Of a DNA stretch of 64,000 nucleotides, positions 1 to 8,759 are shown in pieces; position 1 is the first letter of the stretch, and the number at the start of each line of letters is the position of its first letter. The stretch lies in NCBI RefSeq assembly GCF_036488675.1, contig NZ_CP133152.1, positions 1,426,001 through 1,490,000 on the forward strand, in the 5' to 3' direction. Source of the DNA: Sinorhizobium chiapasense. Its GTDB lineage: Bacteria; Pseudomonadota; Alphaproteobacteria; Rhizobiales; Rhizobiaceae. A model generated the notes under the pieces. It did not search any database. It was not told where the DNA came from and was given only the letters and a program-made list of their open reading frames with translations. Made by a program: the position numbers and the translations under genes.

Positions 1-1
1 G

Positions 2-292
2 AAGCGTTACCGCGACCTCGGCGCGGAGTTTGTCGTGGTCAAGGACGGCGCGAACGGCATAACGATCGGCGATGCCGGATCACGCATCGATGTTCCCGCC
101 CATCCCGCCGATCCGGTGAGGGACACAACCAGCGCCGGCGACAGCTTCAACGGGGCCTTCTTGGCGATGCACCTGCGGGGACAGCCCTCTCGCGACGCCG
201 CGGCGTTCGCCGCAAAGGTCGCCGCACGCGTCATAGAGCAGCCCGGCGCCCTCATCGGATCGAAGCATTTGCCGCAACCGGAAGTGGCCTGA
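2..292 (+). CDS. PfkB-family sugar kinase, C-terminal part (probable 2-keto-3-deoxygluconate kinase)
   Basis: Only the last 96 codons are present; the gene begins before the window. The visible motif DTTSAGDSFNGAFL is the second PfkB/ribokinase signature, holding the catalytic Asp of the GAGD-type loop (here SAGD). It is followed by the usual helical end with a conserved Ala-rich stretch and a final KHLPQPEVA. Ribokinase-fold enzymes phosphorylate small sugars with ATP in the cytoplasm. The assignment to KDG kinase rests on general resemblance of this tail, so the substrate is an inference. It ends 227 bp before the sulfate transport genes and is probably not part of that operon. Confidence 0.8.
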   Translation, partial: KRYRDLGAEFVVVKDGANGITIGDAGSRIDVPAHPADPVRDTTSAGDSFNGAFLAMHLRGQPSRDAAAFAAKVAARVIEQPGALIGSKHLPQPEVA

Positions 293-531
293 CGTTCCAC
301 CCCCTGCTACAAGGACGGCCGCCGACGGCCGCGATATATGGCGCGATTCTAAAATGCCGTGCTATCTTGCGGCCCCGGAGACACGGACAGGAGAACCAAG
401 CGAGCAAAGAATTTCCGCAAACGCGACATTGGCGACAGAACATTTCGCAAATGCAGTGCGGCGCGTCATAAGTTTGCGTTGTGGTAGTCGATTAAATTGA
501 TAGTTTTATCTGGCAAAGGATGGAGGGCGAT

Positions 532-1557
532 ATGGGCTCGAATAGACTTACCGGAATGATGAAACTAGCGCTTGTGGTCGGCGGCCTGCAGCTTGGCTCC
601 CTTGGCCTCGCTCAAGCGGATACAACAATCCTGAACGTGTCCTATGATCCCACTCGGGAGCTCTACAAGGACGTCAATGCGGCCTTCGCCGAAAAATGGA
701 AGGCCGATACCGGCGAGACGGTGACGATCCAGACCTCTCATGGCGGCTCCGGCAAGCAGGCTCGGTCGGTGATCGACGGCCTCGAGGCAGACGTCGTGAC
801 GCTGGCGCTTGAAGCCGATATCGACGCGATCGCCAAGGAGAGCGGGAAAATTCCTGTCGACTGGAAGACCCGCTTCGCAAACAACAGCTCTCCCTACACC
901 TCGACCATCGTTTTCCTCGTTCGCAAGGGCAACCCGAAAGGCATCAAGGACTGGGGCGATCTCGTCAAGGAAGATATCCAGGTGATCACCCCCAACCCGA
1001 AGACCTCGGGCGGTGCGCGCTGGAACTTCCTTGCGGCCTGGGCCTGGGCACGGGCCGCCAATGGCGGCGACGATGCCAAGGCGCAGGAATATGTGGCGCA
1101 GCTGTTCAAGCACGTGCCGGTCCTCGACACCGGTGCACGCGGCTCGACGACAACCTTCGTCCAGCGGGGCCTCGGCGACGTGCTGCTCGCCTGGGAAAAT
1201 GAAGCCTACCTCTCGCTGGAAGAACTCGGGCCCGACAATTTCGAGATCATAACGCCATCGATCTCGATCAGGGCCGAGCCGCCGGTGGCGCTTGTGGACG
1301 GCAACGTCGACAATAAGGGCACGCGAAAAGTGGCCGAAGCCTACCTGAACTACCTCTACAGCGATGTCGGCCAGAAACTGGCAGCCAAGCACTACTACCG
1401 GCCCTTCAAGCCGGAGCTCGCGGACCCCAAGGACACGGCACGCTTCGCCGATGTGAAGCTGGTCACTATTGACGAATTCGGCGGTTGGAAGGAAGCTCAG
1501 CCGAAGTTTTTCGCCGACGGCGGCGTTTTCGACCAGATCTACAAGCCGGGACAATAA
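532..1557 (+). CDS. sbp: Sulfate ABC transporter, periplasmic sulfate-binding protein
   Basis: This is a periplasmic binding protein that captures sulfate for the CysTWA importer encoded next to it. The start at 532 is preferred over an in-frame ATG at 520 because GGAGGG lies just upstream at normal spacing. From 532 the protein is 341 aa with a clean signal peptide (hydrophobic stretch ending AQA before DTT). Family motifs are visible: NVSYDPTRELY near the mature N-terminus, the sulfate-contacting segment SHGGSGKQARSV, and PNPKTSGGARWNFL in the middle. Sbp and CysP (thiosulfate) proteins are close relatives, so the ligand could include thiosulfate. It is the first gene of a four-gene operon, with 6 bp to cysT. 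Confidence 0.93.
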   Translation: MGSNRLTGMMKLALVVGGLQLGSLGLAQADTTILNVSYDPTRELYKDVNAAFAEKWKADTGETVTIQTSHGGSGKQARSVIDGLEADVVTLALEADIDAIAKESGKIPVDWKTRFANNSSPYTSTIVFLVRKGNPKGIKDWGDLVKEDIQVITPNPKTSGGARWNFLAAWAWARAANGGDDAKAQEYVAQLFKHVPVLDTGARGSTTTFVQRGLGDVLLAWENEAYLSLEELGPDNFEIITPSISIRAEPPVALVDGNVDNKGTRKVAEAYLNYLYSDVGQKLAAKHYYRPFKPELADPKDTARFADVKLVTIDEFGGWKEAQPKFFADGGVFDQIYKPGQ

Positions 1558-1563
1558 TATTTC

Positions 1564-2421
1564 ATGGCCTTTCGCAGCAGCAGGCGATGGCAGTTTCGGC
1601 AGCCGAGCGTCATTCCGGGTTTCGGATTGGCGCTCGGCGTCACCCTGACATGGCTCACCCTCATCGTACTCATTCCGCTTTCCGGCCTCATCTGGCGCTC
1701 GAGCGGCCTTGGCTGGTCGAAATTCTTCGCGCTGGCATCTGACGAGCGGACCGTCAACGCTTTGACGATCAGCTTCGGCACCGCTTTCGTCGCCGCCGTC
1801 ATCAATCTCGTTTTCGGCGTCGTGCTTGCCTGGGTGCTCGTTCGCTACCGGTTTCCCGGAAAGCGTGTCATTGACGCCATGGTCGATCTGCCGTTCGCGC
1901 TGCCGACCGCGGTTGCCGGTATTGCGCTGACCGCGCTCTATGCACCGAACGGCTGGATCGGTTCGCTTCTCGCGCCGCTCGGCATCAAGATCGCCTTCAC
2001 GCCGGCCGGCATCGTCGTGGCCCTCGTCTTCGTCGGCCTGCCCTTCGTCGTCAGAACGGTTCAGCCGATCATGGAGGAAATCGACAAGGAGGTGGAGGAA
2101 GCGGCCGCAACGCTTGGCGCCAGCCGCTATCAGACGATCAGCCGCGTCCTGCTGCCGGGCCTCCTTCCGGCCGGGCTGACGGGCTTCGCGCTCGCCTTTG
2201 CGCGCGGCGTCGGCGAATACGGCTCCGTCATCTTCATCGCGGGCAACCTGCCTTACGTCTCGGAGATCGCACCGCTCCTGATCATCATTCGCCTCGAGGA
2301 GTTCAACTATCCGGCGGCAACCGCGATTGCCGCGGTGATGCTGCTCCTTTCGTTCATCATGCTGCTGGTCATCAACACGATCCAGTCCTGGAGCAGACGG
2401 AGATACGGTTATGGCGCATGA
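1564..2421 (+). CDS. cysT: Sulfate ABC transporter permease CysT
   Basis: This 285-aa inner-membrane permease is one of the two transmembrane subunits of the sulfate/thiosulfate importer. Hydrophobic segments alternate along the protein, beginning with a helix at about residues 20-45. The EAA loop that docks on CysA is visible in the second half ([14 protein letters not shown], then the [11 protein letters not shown] segment). The motif [10 protein letters not shown] is typical of CysT/CysU. No strong ribosome site precedes the ATG, only 6 bp after sbp, so translation may be coupled. The 3' end overlaps cysW by 11 bp. Confidence 0.95.
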   Translation: MAFRSSRRWQFRQPSVIPGFGLALGVTLTWLTLIVLIPLSGLIWRSSGLGWSKFFALASDERTVNALTISFGTAFVAAVINLVFGVVLAWVLVRYRFPGKRVIDAMVDLPFALPTAVAGIALTALYAPNGWIGSLLAPLGIKIAFTPAGIVVALVFVGLPFVVRTVQPIMEEIDKEVEEAAATLGASRYQTISRVLLPGLLPAGLTGFALAFARGVGEYGSVIFIAGNLPYVSEIAPLLIIIRLEEFNYPAATAIAAVMLLLSFIMLLVINTIQSWSRRRYGYGA

Positions 2422-3298
2422 TGCCGGCACCGCGTCGATTGCGGCGCCATCAAATCTGGTCAAAGCGGCGACCTCGGAGACGCGGTTCGCGCGCATGACC
2501 CTGACCGTGGTTGCTCTCGGTTTCGTGGCACTGTTCCTGCTGTTGCCGCTTGCGACCGTATTTATCGAGGCGTTCCGCAAGGGACCGGCGGAGTTCTTCT
2601 CGGCGCTGCGTGATGCGGAGACGTTTTCCGCCATTCGCCTGACGTTGCTGGTCGCCGCGATCGCCGTGCCGCTCAACCTCGCCTTCGGGGTGGCGGCCGC
2701 CTGGGCGATCGCCAAGTTCGAGTTCAAGGGCAAGGCATTCCTCACGACCCTGATCGACCTGCCCTTCTCGGTGTCGCCCGTGATTTCGGGCCTCGTTTTT
2801 GTGCTGCTCTTCGGATCGCACAGCCTGCTCGGCCCCATCCTGCAGAGCTACGGCATCCAGATCCTCTTTGCCGTGCCCGCGCTGGTGCTTGCAACCGTCT
2901 TCGTCACCTTCCCCTTCGTCGCGCGCGAACTGATCCCGCTGATGCAGGAACAGGGCACCGCCGACGAGGAGGCGGCACTGTCGCTCGGCGCCACCGGCTG
3001 GCAGACCTTCTGGCATGTGACGCTGCCCAACATCAAATGGGGCCTGCTCTACGGCGTGCTTCTCTGCAACGCCCGTGCCATGGGAGAGTTCGGTGCGGTC
3101 TCCGTCGTTTCCGGCCATATTCGCGGCCAGACGAACACCATGCCGTTGCAGGTGGAAATCCTCTATAATGAGTACAACTTCGTCGCCGCCTTTGCGGTGG
3201 CGGCGCTCCTTGCGCTCCTGGCGCTGGTAACGCTCGTCTTGAAGACGGCACTTGAACTTCGCTACAGCGACGAGATCGCTGCCAGCCGCAGGCATTGA
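2411..3298 (+). CDS. cysW: Sulfate ABC transporter permease CysW
   Basis: This is the second membrane subunit (295 aa) of the sulfate importer, partnering CysT. It has a first membrane helix at about residues 33-55, the characteristic [16 protein letters not shown] segment, and an EAA loop ([21 protein letters not shown]) that contacts the ATPase. The [17 protein letters not shown] stretch is diagnostic of CysW. The start codon lies inside the end of cysT, an 11-bp overlap that suggests translational coupling and equal subunit production. cysA follows 15 bp downstream. Confidence 0.95.
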   Translation: MAHDAGTASIAAPSNLVKAATSETRFARMTLTVVALGFVALFLLLPLATVFIEAFRKGPAEFFSALRDAETFSAIRLTLLVAAIAVPLNLAFGVAAAWAIAKFEFKGKAFLTTLIDLPFSVSPVISGLVFVLLFGSHSLLGPILQSYGIQILFAVPALVLATVFVTFPFVARELIPLMQEQGTADEEAALSLGATGWQTFWHVTLPNIKWGLLYGVLLCNARAMGEFGAVSVVSGHIRGQTNTMPLQVEILYNEYNFVAAFAVAALLALLALVTLVLKTALELRYSDEIAASRRH

Positions 3299-3313
3299 AA
3301 GGTCCAGACATTC

Positions 3314-4423
3314 ATGGAAGTCCGCGTCCAGAACATACGCAAGGAATTCGGCCGCTTCCCGGCGCTCGACGACGTCTCGCTCGATATCCGGTCCGGCGAA
3401 CTGATCGCCTTGCTTGGCCCGTCCGGCTCGGGAAAGACCACGCTGCTGCGCCTCGTCGCCGGCCTCGAGAGCCCGACCGGCGGCATGATCTTCTTCGGCG
3501 ACGAGGATGCATCGAAGAAGAGCGTACAGGAGCGAAACATCGGTTTCGTCTTTCAGCACTATGCCCTCTTCCGGCACATGACGGTGCTCGACAACGTCTC
3601 CTTCGGACTGAAGGTACGGCGCGCCAACAGGCGACCGCCGGCCGCCGAGATCCGCCGCCGGGCCCTTGATCTGCTCGATCTCGTGCAACTCTCCGGCCTC
3701 GAAAAGCGCTATCCGGCCCAGCTCTCCGGTGGCCAGCGCCAGCGCGTGGCGCTGGCGCGCGCCATGGCGGTCGAACCCAACGTGCTGCTGCTCGACGAGC
3801 CCTTCGGCGCGCTTGACGCGCAGGTACGCAAGGAACTCAGACGCTGGCTCAGGGAAATCCACGACCGAACCGGCCATACGACCATCTTCGTCACCCATGA
3901 CCAGGAGGAAGCCCTGGAACTGGCCGACCGTGTCGTCGTGATGAGCAAGGGTGCGATCGAGCAGGTCGGCACGCCCGACGAAATCTATGACCATCCGGTC
4001 TCGCCTTTCGTCTACGGCTTCATCGGCCAGTCCAACTGCCTCGAAGTCTCGCTTTCAAGCGGCGAAGTCTGGTTCGAAGACCGGCCGATCGGGCTGCGCG
4101 CAGCAAGCGAGCCCGACGGGCCCGCAACCCTCTACTTCCGCCCGCATGACGTCGAGCTCATCGACGGCTGCGGCGGCTGTCTGGCCGGCCTCGTGACCGG
4201 CAGCCGCCGGGTGGCCGGAACGCGCCATCTCGAACTCGATCTCGGCCGAAAGCACCCGTCCGTCGAGATCGAGCTGCCGCCGGAGCGCGCGACCGCCGCC
4301 GATCACGCCCGCATCGCCTTCAGGCCGACCAAATGGAAGCTCTTCCGCAAGGACGAGGCGCTGCCGGAAGTCAAGCGGAGGGTCGAAACACCCACCGGCG
4401 AACTGGCGCGCACGGGTACGTAA
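3314..4423 (+). CDS. cysA: Sulfate/thiosulfate ABC transporter ATPase CysA
   Basis: This 369-aa ATPase energises sulfate import. Walker A is GPSGSGKT near residue 36, the Q-loop lies in FVFQHYALF, the ABC signature is [15 protein letters not shown], Walker B is [14 protein letters not shown], and the switch His is in FVTHDQEEA. The C-terminal ~130 residues form the regulatory TOBE-like domain found in CysA-type importers (YFRPHDVEL). The operon context with sbp-cysT-cysW fixes the substrate as sulfate or thiosulfate. The stop codon TAA shares its last base with the next ATG (TAATG), so the following oxidase is translationally coupled. Confidence 0.95.
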   Translation: MEVRVQNIRKEFGRFPALDDVSLDIRSGELIALLGPSGSGKTTLLRLVAGLESPTGGMIFFGDEDASKKSVQERNIGFVFQHYALFRHMTVLDNVSFGLKVRRANRRPPAAEIRRRALDLLDLVQLSGLEKRYPAQLSGGQRQRVALARAMAVEPNVLLLDEPFGALDAQVRKELRRWLREIHDRTGHTTIFVTHDQEEALELADRVVVMSKGAIEQVGTPDEIYDHPVSPFVYGFIGQSNCLEVSLSSGEVWFEDRPIGLRAASEPDGPATLYFRPHDVELIDGCGGCLAGLVTGSRRVAGTRHLELDLGRKHPSVEIELPPERATAADHARIAFRPTKWKLFRKDEALPEVKRRVETPTGELARTGT

Positions 4424-5793
4424 TGTCGGTTATCGAAGATCTGACGCGATCGCTCGGCGAAGCGGTCGTGCTGACGGGTGACCGCATCCCGGAACGCCAT
4501 CGCAGCGACGCAAGCCTTACCGGGCGCAACCTGCCTAAGGCGGTCTTGCGCCCCGCAAGCGTGGCGGAGGTTGCCGCAGCACTCAAGGTTTGCGACGGCC
4601 ACCGTCAAAGCGTGGTGCCGCAGGGCGGTATGACCGGGCTCGCCGGCGGTGCCAACCCGGGCGCCGGCGACATCGTCATTTCGATGGAGCGGCTTTCCGG
4701 CATCGAGGAGATCGACGCGGCGGCCGCGACGATGACCGTACTTGCCCGCACGCCGCTTGAGGTCGCGCAACGCGCGGCCGAGGATGCCGGCTTCCTGCTG
4801 CCGATCGATCTCGGCGCGCGCGGCTCTTGCCAGATCGGCGGCAACCTCGCCACCAATGCCGGCGGTATCCGTGTCATCCGCAACGGGGTCGCGCGTGACA
4901 ATGTCCTCGGCATCGAGGTCGTGCTCGCCGACGGCACGGTGGTCTCTTCGCTCAACAAGATGATCAAGAACAATACGGGCTATGATCTCCGGCAGATCTT
5001 CGTCGGTTCGGAGGGCACGCTTGGCATCATCACCCGCGCCGTGCTGCGCCTGCGCCCGTTGCCGGCCGGACGGCTGACGGCACTCTGTGCGCTCGACAGC
5101 TACACGGACGTCGTCGCCTTTCTGAAGCGCGCTCAGCGGGAGCTCTCCGGTCTCTCCGCGTTCGAGGCGATGTGGGAAAGCTATTTCCGCTTCAATTGCG
5201 AGGCGGAAGGACGGCAATTCTTCGAGACTTCTCCCGCCTTCGCCGCGATCATCGAGCAGGATGTCCACGGACAGGACGGCGAGCGCGAGCAATTCGAAGT
5301 CTTCCTGGGACAGGCCCTCGAAGACGGATTGATCGGCGATGCGCTGATCGCCCAGTCGGAGAAGGAGGCCCAGGCCTTCTGGCGCGTGCGCGAAGGCCAT
5401 GCCATGGACAGGTTACTGCCTTCCCTCGTCAATCTCGATGTCAGCCTGCCGATCGGCGATATCGGGCGCTTTGCCGAGGAATGCGGTAGGGCGCTTTCCA
5501 CGCGGTTTCCGTCGGCGCATGTCTCCTTCTTCGGCCATGTCGGCGACAGCAATCTCCATATCGCCTTTTCGGTTCCGGACGCCGACGACGAAACCGCGCA
5601 TCAGGTCGATGCGATCGTCTACCCGCTTGTCGCCGCCTACCACGGATCGATCTCTGCCGAACACGGGATCGGCACGTTGAAGCGCGACTTCCTCGGCCAC
5701 TCCCGCAGCGAGGCCGAATTGGACGTCATGCGCCGGATCAAGAATGCCCTCGACCCGAACGGCATCCTCAATCCCGGCAAAGTGCTGCGCTAG
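4423..5793 (+). CDS. FAD-binding oxidoreductase (GlcD/D-lactate dehydrogenase-like)
   Basis: This 456-aa flavoprotein has the vanillyl-alcohol-oxidase fold. The PP-loop FAD motif is VPQGGMTGLAGGANP at about residues 65-80, followed by GGNLATNAGG and VVLADGTVVSSL, all typical of GlcD and D-2-hydroxyacid dehydrogenases. The C-terminal half carries HVGDSNLHIAF and SAEHGIGTLK, which hold metal- and substrate-binding residues of this family. A likely reaction is oxidation of a D-2-hydroxyacid to a 2-oxoacid with electrons passed to the respiratory chain; the actual substrate cannot be read. The start at 4423 overlaps the cysA stop by one base. An earlier in-frame start at 4333 lies inside cysA and is rejected. 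Confidence 0.88.
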   Translation: MSVIEDLTRSLGEAVVLTGDRIPERHRSDASLTGRNLPKAVLRPASVAEVAAALKVCDGHRQSVVPQGGMTGLAGGANPGAGDIVISMERLSGIEEIDAAAATMTVLARTPLEVAQRAAEDAGFLLPIDLGARGSCQIGGNLATNAGGIRVIRNGVARDNVLGIEVVLADGTVVSSLNKMIKNNTGYDLRQIFVGSEGTLGIITRAVLRLRPLPAGRLTALCALDSYTDVVAFLKRAQRELSGLSAFEAMWESYFRFNCEAEGRQFFETSPAFAAIIEQDVHGQDGEREQFEVFLGQALEDGLIGDALIAQSEKEAQAFWRVREGHAMDRLLPSLVNLDVSLPIGDIGRFAEECGRALSTRFPSAHVSFFGHVGDSNLHIAFSVPDADDETAHQVDAIVYPLVAAYHGSISAEHGIGTLKRDFLGHSRSEAELDVMRRIKNALDPNGILNPGKVLR

Positions 5794-5892
5794 ATCATTT
5801 CATTGTTTCTTTGAAACAGTGAAATGATCTAACTCTTTGAAATTACGCAATTCCGGACGGAAAACCGTTACACACTTTCCTGGAATTGCTCT
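5791..5892. repeat. Intergenic mosaic repeat, copy A1 (Rhizobiales RIME-like)
   Basis: About 100 bp recurs in inverted orientation and with high identity at 53166-53267. It contains two dyads. One is AGATCATTTCA...TGAAATGATCT around 5792-5831. The other is bounded by CAATTCC / GGAATTG around a core reading GGACGGAAAACCG. It begins at the TAG stop of the FAD oxidase and lies between convergent genes, so it may work as a bidirectional transcription terminator. The resemblance to known rhizobial mosaic elements is from memory. Confidence 0.85.
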
Positions 5893-5987
5893 AGTTCGAG
5901 CTGCCTCCACCCGTGGACTTTCGGCCAAGGCACCCTTCCGCATGGAACGATCAGCAATGTGCAGCATCAACGGCGCACACTGTTCCT

Positions 5988-6548
5988 CTATAGCCAGGAG
6001 GCCGGCGACTTCGGCAGCCTGCCTTCGGGATCTATGACCTCAAGGCGTGGCCCACCCGCGCCGTTCCAGCGCCAGAGCGCGACGCAAGTGCCGCCGGGCG
6101 ACATGAAAGACGGGTAGATCACGCCGTGGAAATTACGAGCCGAGAGATCGGCCTGCACCTTATGGGTCTGCGGCACCGCGCCCCTGTCGAGGTCGTCTCG
6201 CCATTCGCATCGGTGGATGGCATCCGTCAGTCCAAGCTCCGCAAGGACATTGGCGTCCGTGAGATCTGCCAGCCGCGCATCGTAAAGCTCGAGCCGCACG
6301 ATCAGCGCCGGATGTTGCACGAAACCCTGATTGTATTCCGCCCAGGCCGTCGATAGCTCGCGCGCGGCATAGATCGTCGGCGTGCCCACCGGATTCCATC
6401 GGCCGCCGAAGCGCGCCGCACCTTCGCCGGAAAGCGGGACATGGGCCCAGCGCGGCACGAAGGCGCGCCAGAGCGGCATCGGTGCGGCAGGCGGCAGCTC
6501 TAAGTTGGAGCGGGATACGGACGGAAAACCGCTCACGCTTTTCCTCAT
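5988..6548 (-). CDS. RES-domain toxin of a type II toxin-antitoxin pair
   Basis: This 186-aa protein carries a RES domain, with LWRAFVPRWA, FGGRWNPVGTPTIYAA and STAWAEYNQ at about residues 26-75, matching the Arg/Glu/Ser pocket of NAD-consuming RES toxins. Family members deplete NAD+ or ADP-ribosylate targets and are held in check by an Xre/MbcA-type antitoxin, which is encoded immediately upstream here (6555-6926). The start at 6548 lies 6 bp after the antitoxin stop. Its first ~17 codons fall within a mosaic repeat (6498-6557). A second ATG at 6479, giving MPLWRAF, matches the usual RES N-terminus better and may be the ancestral start. The exact start is uncertain; the family call is firm. 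Confidence 0.85.
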   Translation of the reverse strand: MRKSVSGFPSVSRSNLELPPAAPMPLWRAFVPRWAHVPLSGEGAARFGGRWNPVGTPTIYAARELSTAWAEYNQGFVQHPALIVRLELYDARLADLTDANVLAELGLTDAIHRCEWRDDLDRGAVPQTHKVQADLSARNFHGVIYPSFMSPGGTCVALWRWNGAGGPRLEVIDPEGRLPKSPASWL

Positions 6549-6557
6549 CCCGCTTTA
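6498..6557. repeat. Mosaic repeat copy C1, between antitoxin and toxin
   Basis: An imperfect palindrome: read on the minus strand it runs AGCGGGATGAGG, AAAGCG, GCGGTTTTCCG, then ATCCCGCT. The same layout is seen at 61723-61776. One edge supplies the TAA stop of the antitoxin gene, and the body overlaps the first codons of the RES reading frame. Confidence 0.75.
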
Positions 6558-6926
6558 GGCGTAGACGCCGGCGCGAACAGCTTCCAGATAAGCGAGTACC
6601 TTGTCGGCCTTGCCGTCGCCGACGAGATCGAACGCCGTCTTTCCGGCCCATCCGGGGATCGGCTGGTGCTTGAACCAGATGACGGCGCGGGCCTCGTCGC
6701 CCGCCATTTCGGACGCCATGGCGAGGATGCGGACGACCTTGCTGAGAGCGCTATCGACCTTGCGGGCGCCGGTCTTGGCCGTCAGCGTGTTCCGCGCGAC
6801 GCTAATCAGCTTGGCGAGTTCGGCAAGCGTTATGCCCAAACGGTCGGCGACAAGGCGCGCCGACAGAAACGGGGATTGATCCTCCCCGAAACGGGCGGCG
6901 GGAATGTCCAGGTTGAGAGCGACCAT
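6555..6926 (-). CDS. Xre/MbcA/ParS-type antitoxin (DUF2384)
   Basis: This is the antitoxin partner of the downstream RES toxin. The N-terminal half is a helix-turn-helix region (LADRLGITLAELAKLI). The C-terminal ~55 residues are the toxin-binding DUF2384/MbcA domain, with WFKHQPIPGWAGKTAFDLV followed by the usual YLEAVRAGVYA ending. The protein is 123 aa from the ATG at 6926; an upstream GTG at 6956 would add 10 residues and has no better ribosome site. Such antitoxins usually repress their own promoter, and an inverted repeat at 6970-6984 is a candidate operator. The gene order antitoxin-toxin is normal for this family. Confidence 0.85.
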   Translation of the reverse strand: MVALNLDIPAARFGEDQSPFLSARLVADRLGITLAELAKLISVARNTLTAKTGARKVDSALSKVVRILAMASEMAGDEARAVIWFKHQPIPGWAGKTAFDLVGDGKADKVLAYLEAVRAGVYA

Positions 6927-6945
6927 GGCAGAACTCGATCTTGTT

Positions 6946-6984
6946 TTGATCAACACATGGATAAAATAAGATCATTCCGTGATC
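6946..6984 (-). promoter_or_regulatory. Candidate operator/promoter of the RES toxin-antitoxin pair
   Basis: GATCA-N5-TGATC (6970-6984) and the perfect palindrome TTGATCAA (6946-6953) flank an AT-rich stretch reading ATCTTATTTTATCC on the minus strand, which could be a -10 region. Both palindromes share the TGATC core. Autoregulation by the antitoxin is an inference from the family. Confidence 0.5.
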
Positions 6985-7002
6985 ATTTCAAGCTCAGCTC
7001 TA

Positions 7003-7104
7003 CTGCATGTTTCCTTAAGTCGTAGCCGATTTAAGGATAGAAACATACAGCAATTCAAAGTGCTACCGCATCCTTTGCGCGTCTGATAAGACGCGCGGTG
7101 CTGT
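7003..7104. repeat. Mosaic repeat copy D1
   Basis: About 100 bp containing a CTTAAGTCGTAGCCGATTTAAG-like hairpin and then a GCGTCTGATAAGACGCGC hairpin. The same arrangement recurs at 14063-14166, and its second half recurs inverted at 54096-54138. It lies between the antitoxin promoter and the end of liuC and fills nearly all of that gap. Confidence 0.8.
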
Positions 7105-7107
7105 TGC

Positions 7108-7893
7108 TCATCGCTGCCAGGAGGGCGTCCGCCGGTCGAAGAAGGCCGAGATCCCTTCCCGGGCTTCCTCCGTTTCCCAGGTGTCGGCAAGCTGCTCGAT
7201 CGTCGCTGCGATGACTGCATCGGTGATCGGCATGCCAAGCGAGCGCGCCAAGCGCTTCGCCCTTCCGGCCGCTTGTGGTGCGGCGGAAAGATAGGGCGCG
7301 ATTTCCGCATCGACAGCGGCGTCCAGGTGTCCATCGTCGACCACGACCGTCGCAAGACCGGCGGCAACCGCCTCTTCGGCGCCGAAAAGCCGGGCCGACA
7401 TGAACAACGGCCGCGCCCTCCCTTCGCCGATCCTGGCGACGACATAGGGACTGATCGTCGCCGGGATCAGCCCGAGCCTCGCCTCCGTCAGGCCGAACTT
7501 TGCGCCCGCCGCCGCGACGACGGCGTCGCAGACGCTCATCAGTCCGACGCCGCCACCAAAGGCATTGCCATGCACCCGCGCGATCAGCGGCTTCGGCATT
7601 TCGTTCAGCGCCTTGAACATCATCGCGAGACGCGTCGCATCGGCGATCCGCGCCTGCCGGTCGGCGTCAAACTGCTGGCGCATCCAGTCGAGATCGCCGC
7701 CCGCACAAAAGCTCTTCCCCTCGCCGTCGAGGATGACGACACGGACCGCCTTGTCGTCGCCAAGCCGGACCGCCGCATCCGTGAGCTCGCCGATCATCGC
7801 GGCGGAAAGCGCGTTGTGCTTTTGCGGACGGGCGAGCGTAAGGCGGGCGACGCCCCGTTTGTCGACGGCGCACCGGATCGTTTGCTCAGTCAT
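7108..7893 (-). CDS. liuC: Methylglutaconyl-CoA hydratase (enoyl-CoA hydratase family)
   Basis: This 261-aa crotonase-fold enzyme probably hydrates 3-methylglutaconyl-CoA to HMG-CoA in leucine breakdown. The oxyanion-hole segment FCAGGDLDWM lies near residues 60-70, and HGNAFGGGVGLMSVCDAV near 105-125 is the second conserved block, followed by EARLGLIPATISPYV. The last two are typical of LiuC/AUH-type hydratases. It is the last gene of the operon, and its ATG overlaps the hmgL stop by 4 bp (ATGA). The pathway role comes mainly from the neighbouring genes; by sequence alone it could be a general enoyl-CoA hydratase. Confidence 0.9.
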   Translation of the reverse strand: MTEQTIRCAVDKRGVARLTLARPQKHNALSAAMIGELTDAAVRLGDDKAVRVVILDGEGKSFCAGGDLDWMRQQFDADRQARIADATRLAMMFKALNEMPKPLIARVHGNAFGGGVGLMSVCDAVVAAAGAKFGLTEARLGLIPATISPYVVARIGEGRARPLFMSARLFGAEEAVAAGLATVVVDDGHLDAAVDAEIAPYLSAAPQAAGRAKRLARSLGMPITDAVIAATIEQLADTWETEEAREGISAFFDRRTPSWQR

Positions 7894-8759
7894 GCGGCAC
7901 TCCTCAGCGATCGGGCGAAGGCCGCGGCGCGATCGAGCTTTTCGGCGTCAAGCCCGGTCGAAAATCCTCTTTTCCGCAGGTAGCCATCCACCGCAAGCGT
8001 ATCGACGTTGCCGGCGGCGCCGGGAGCGTAGGGGCAACCGCCGAGCCCTCCGGTCGAGGCATCGAACACCCGCAGACCCCGATCGAGGCCGACAGCGATA
8101 TTTTCCAGCGCTCGGCCGGACGTGTCATGGAAATGACCCGCAAGCTTTGTCGCCGCGACGTCACCGAGCACCGTCGCCAGCATGGTATCAACGGCTTCCG
8201 GCGTGCCGCGCCCGATCGTGTCGCCGAGACTGATCTCGTAACAGCCGAGCTCGGAAAGAAGGCGTGCGACGCGGGCAGTGGCCTCCGGCGCGATCGGTCC
8301 CTCGTAAGGGCACTCGACGACACAGCTGACGTAGCCGCGCATCGGAATCCCATGCTGCCGGCTTGCCTCCGCGACCGGGCGGAAGCGCTCGATGCTTTCG
8401 GCAATCGAACAGTTGATGTTCTTCTGAGAGAAGCTTTCGGAGGCGGAGGCAAAAATCGCCACCTCGTCGGCGCGGGCGGCGCGGGCGGCCTCGAAGCCCT
8501 TGATGTTCGGCGTCAACGCGGCGTAGCGAATGCCCGGGCGCCGCGCGATGCCGGCCATGACCGCCGGGGCATCGGCCATCTGCGGCACCCATCGCGGGCT
8601 GACGAAGCTCGTCACCTCGATGCGCTCGAAACCGCAATCCGACAGCAGGTCGACCAGCCGGATCTTGTCATCGGTATCGACAAGCCGGGACTCGTTCTGG
8701 AGGCCGTCGCGCGGCGCCATCTCGACGATCGTGACGTGCTCACTTGCCGACGACGTCAC
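7890..8759 (-). CDS. hmgL: Hydroxymethylglutaryl-CoA lyase
   Basis: This 289-aa TIM-barrel enzyme cleaves HMG-CoA to acetyl-CoA and acetoacetate, the final step of leucine degradation. The N-terminal motif EMAPRDGLQNE holds the catalytic Arg/Asp, and GGLGGCPYAPGAAGN near residues 225-240 carries the family's catalytic Cys. The metal-binding HFHD lies in between (GHFHDTSG). It overlaps liuD upstream and liuC downstream by 4 bp each, so the three are translationally coupled. Confidence 0.95.
   Translation of the reverse strand: MTSSASEHVTIVEMAPRDGLQNESRLVDTDDKIRLVDLLSDCGFERIEVTSFVSPRWVPQMADAPAVMAGIARRPGIRYAALTPNIKGFEAARAARADEVAIFASASESFSQKNINCSIAESIERFRPVAEASRQHGIPMRGYVSCVVECPYEGPIAPEATARVARLLSELGCYEISLGDTIGRGTPEAVDTMLATVLGDVAATKLAGHFHDTSGRALENIAVGLDRGLRVFDASTGGLGGCPYAPGAAGNVDTLAVDGYLRKRGFSTGLDAEKLDRAAAFARSLRSAA

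Noticed and set aside
565..2838. 757-codon minus-strand frame opposite the sulfate transporter genes
   Set aside because: Shadow of sbp-cysT-cysW; no recognisable domain.
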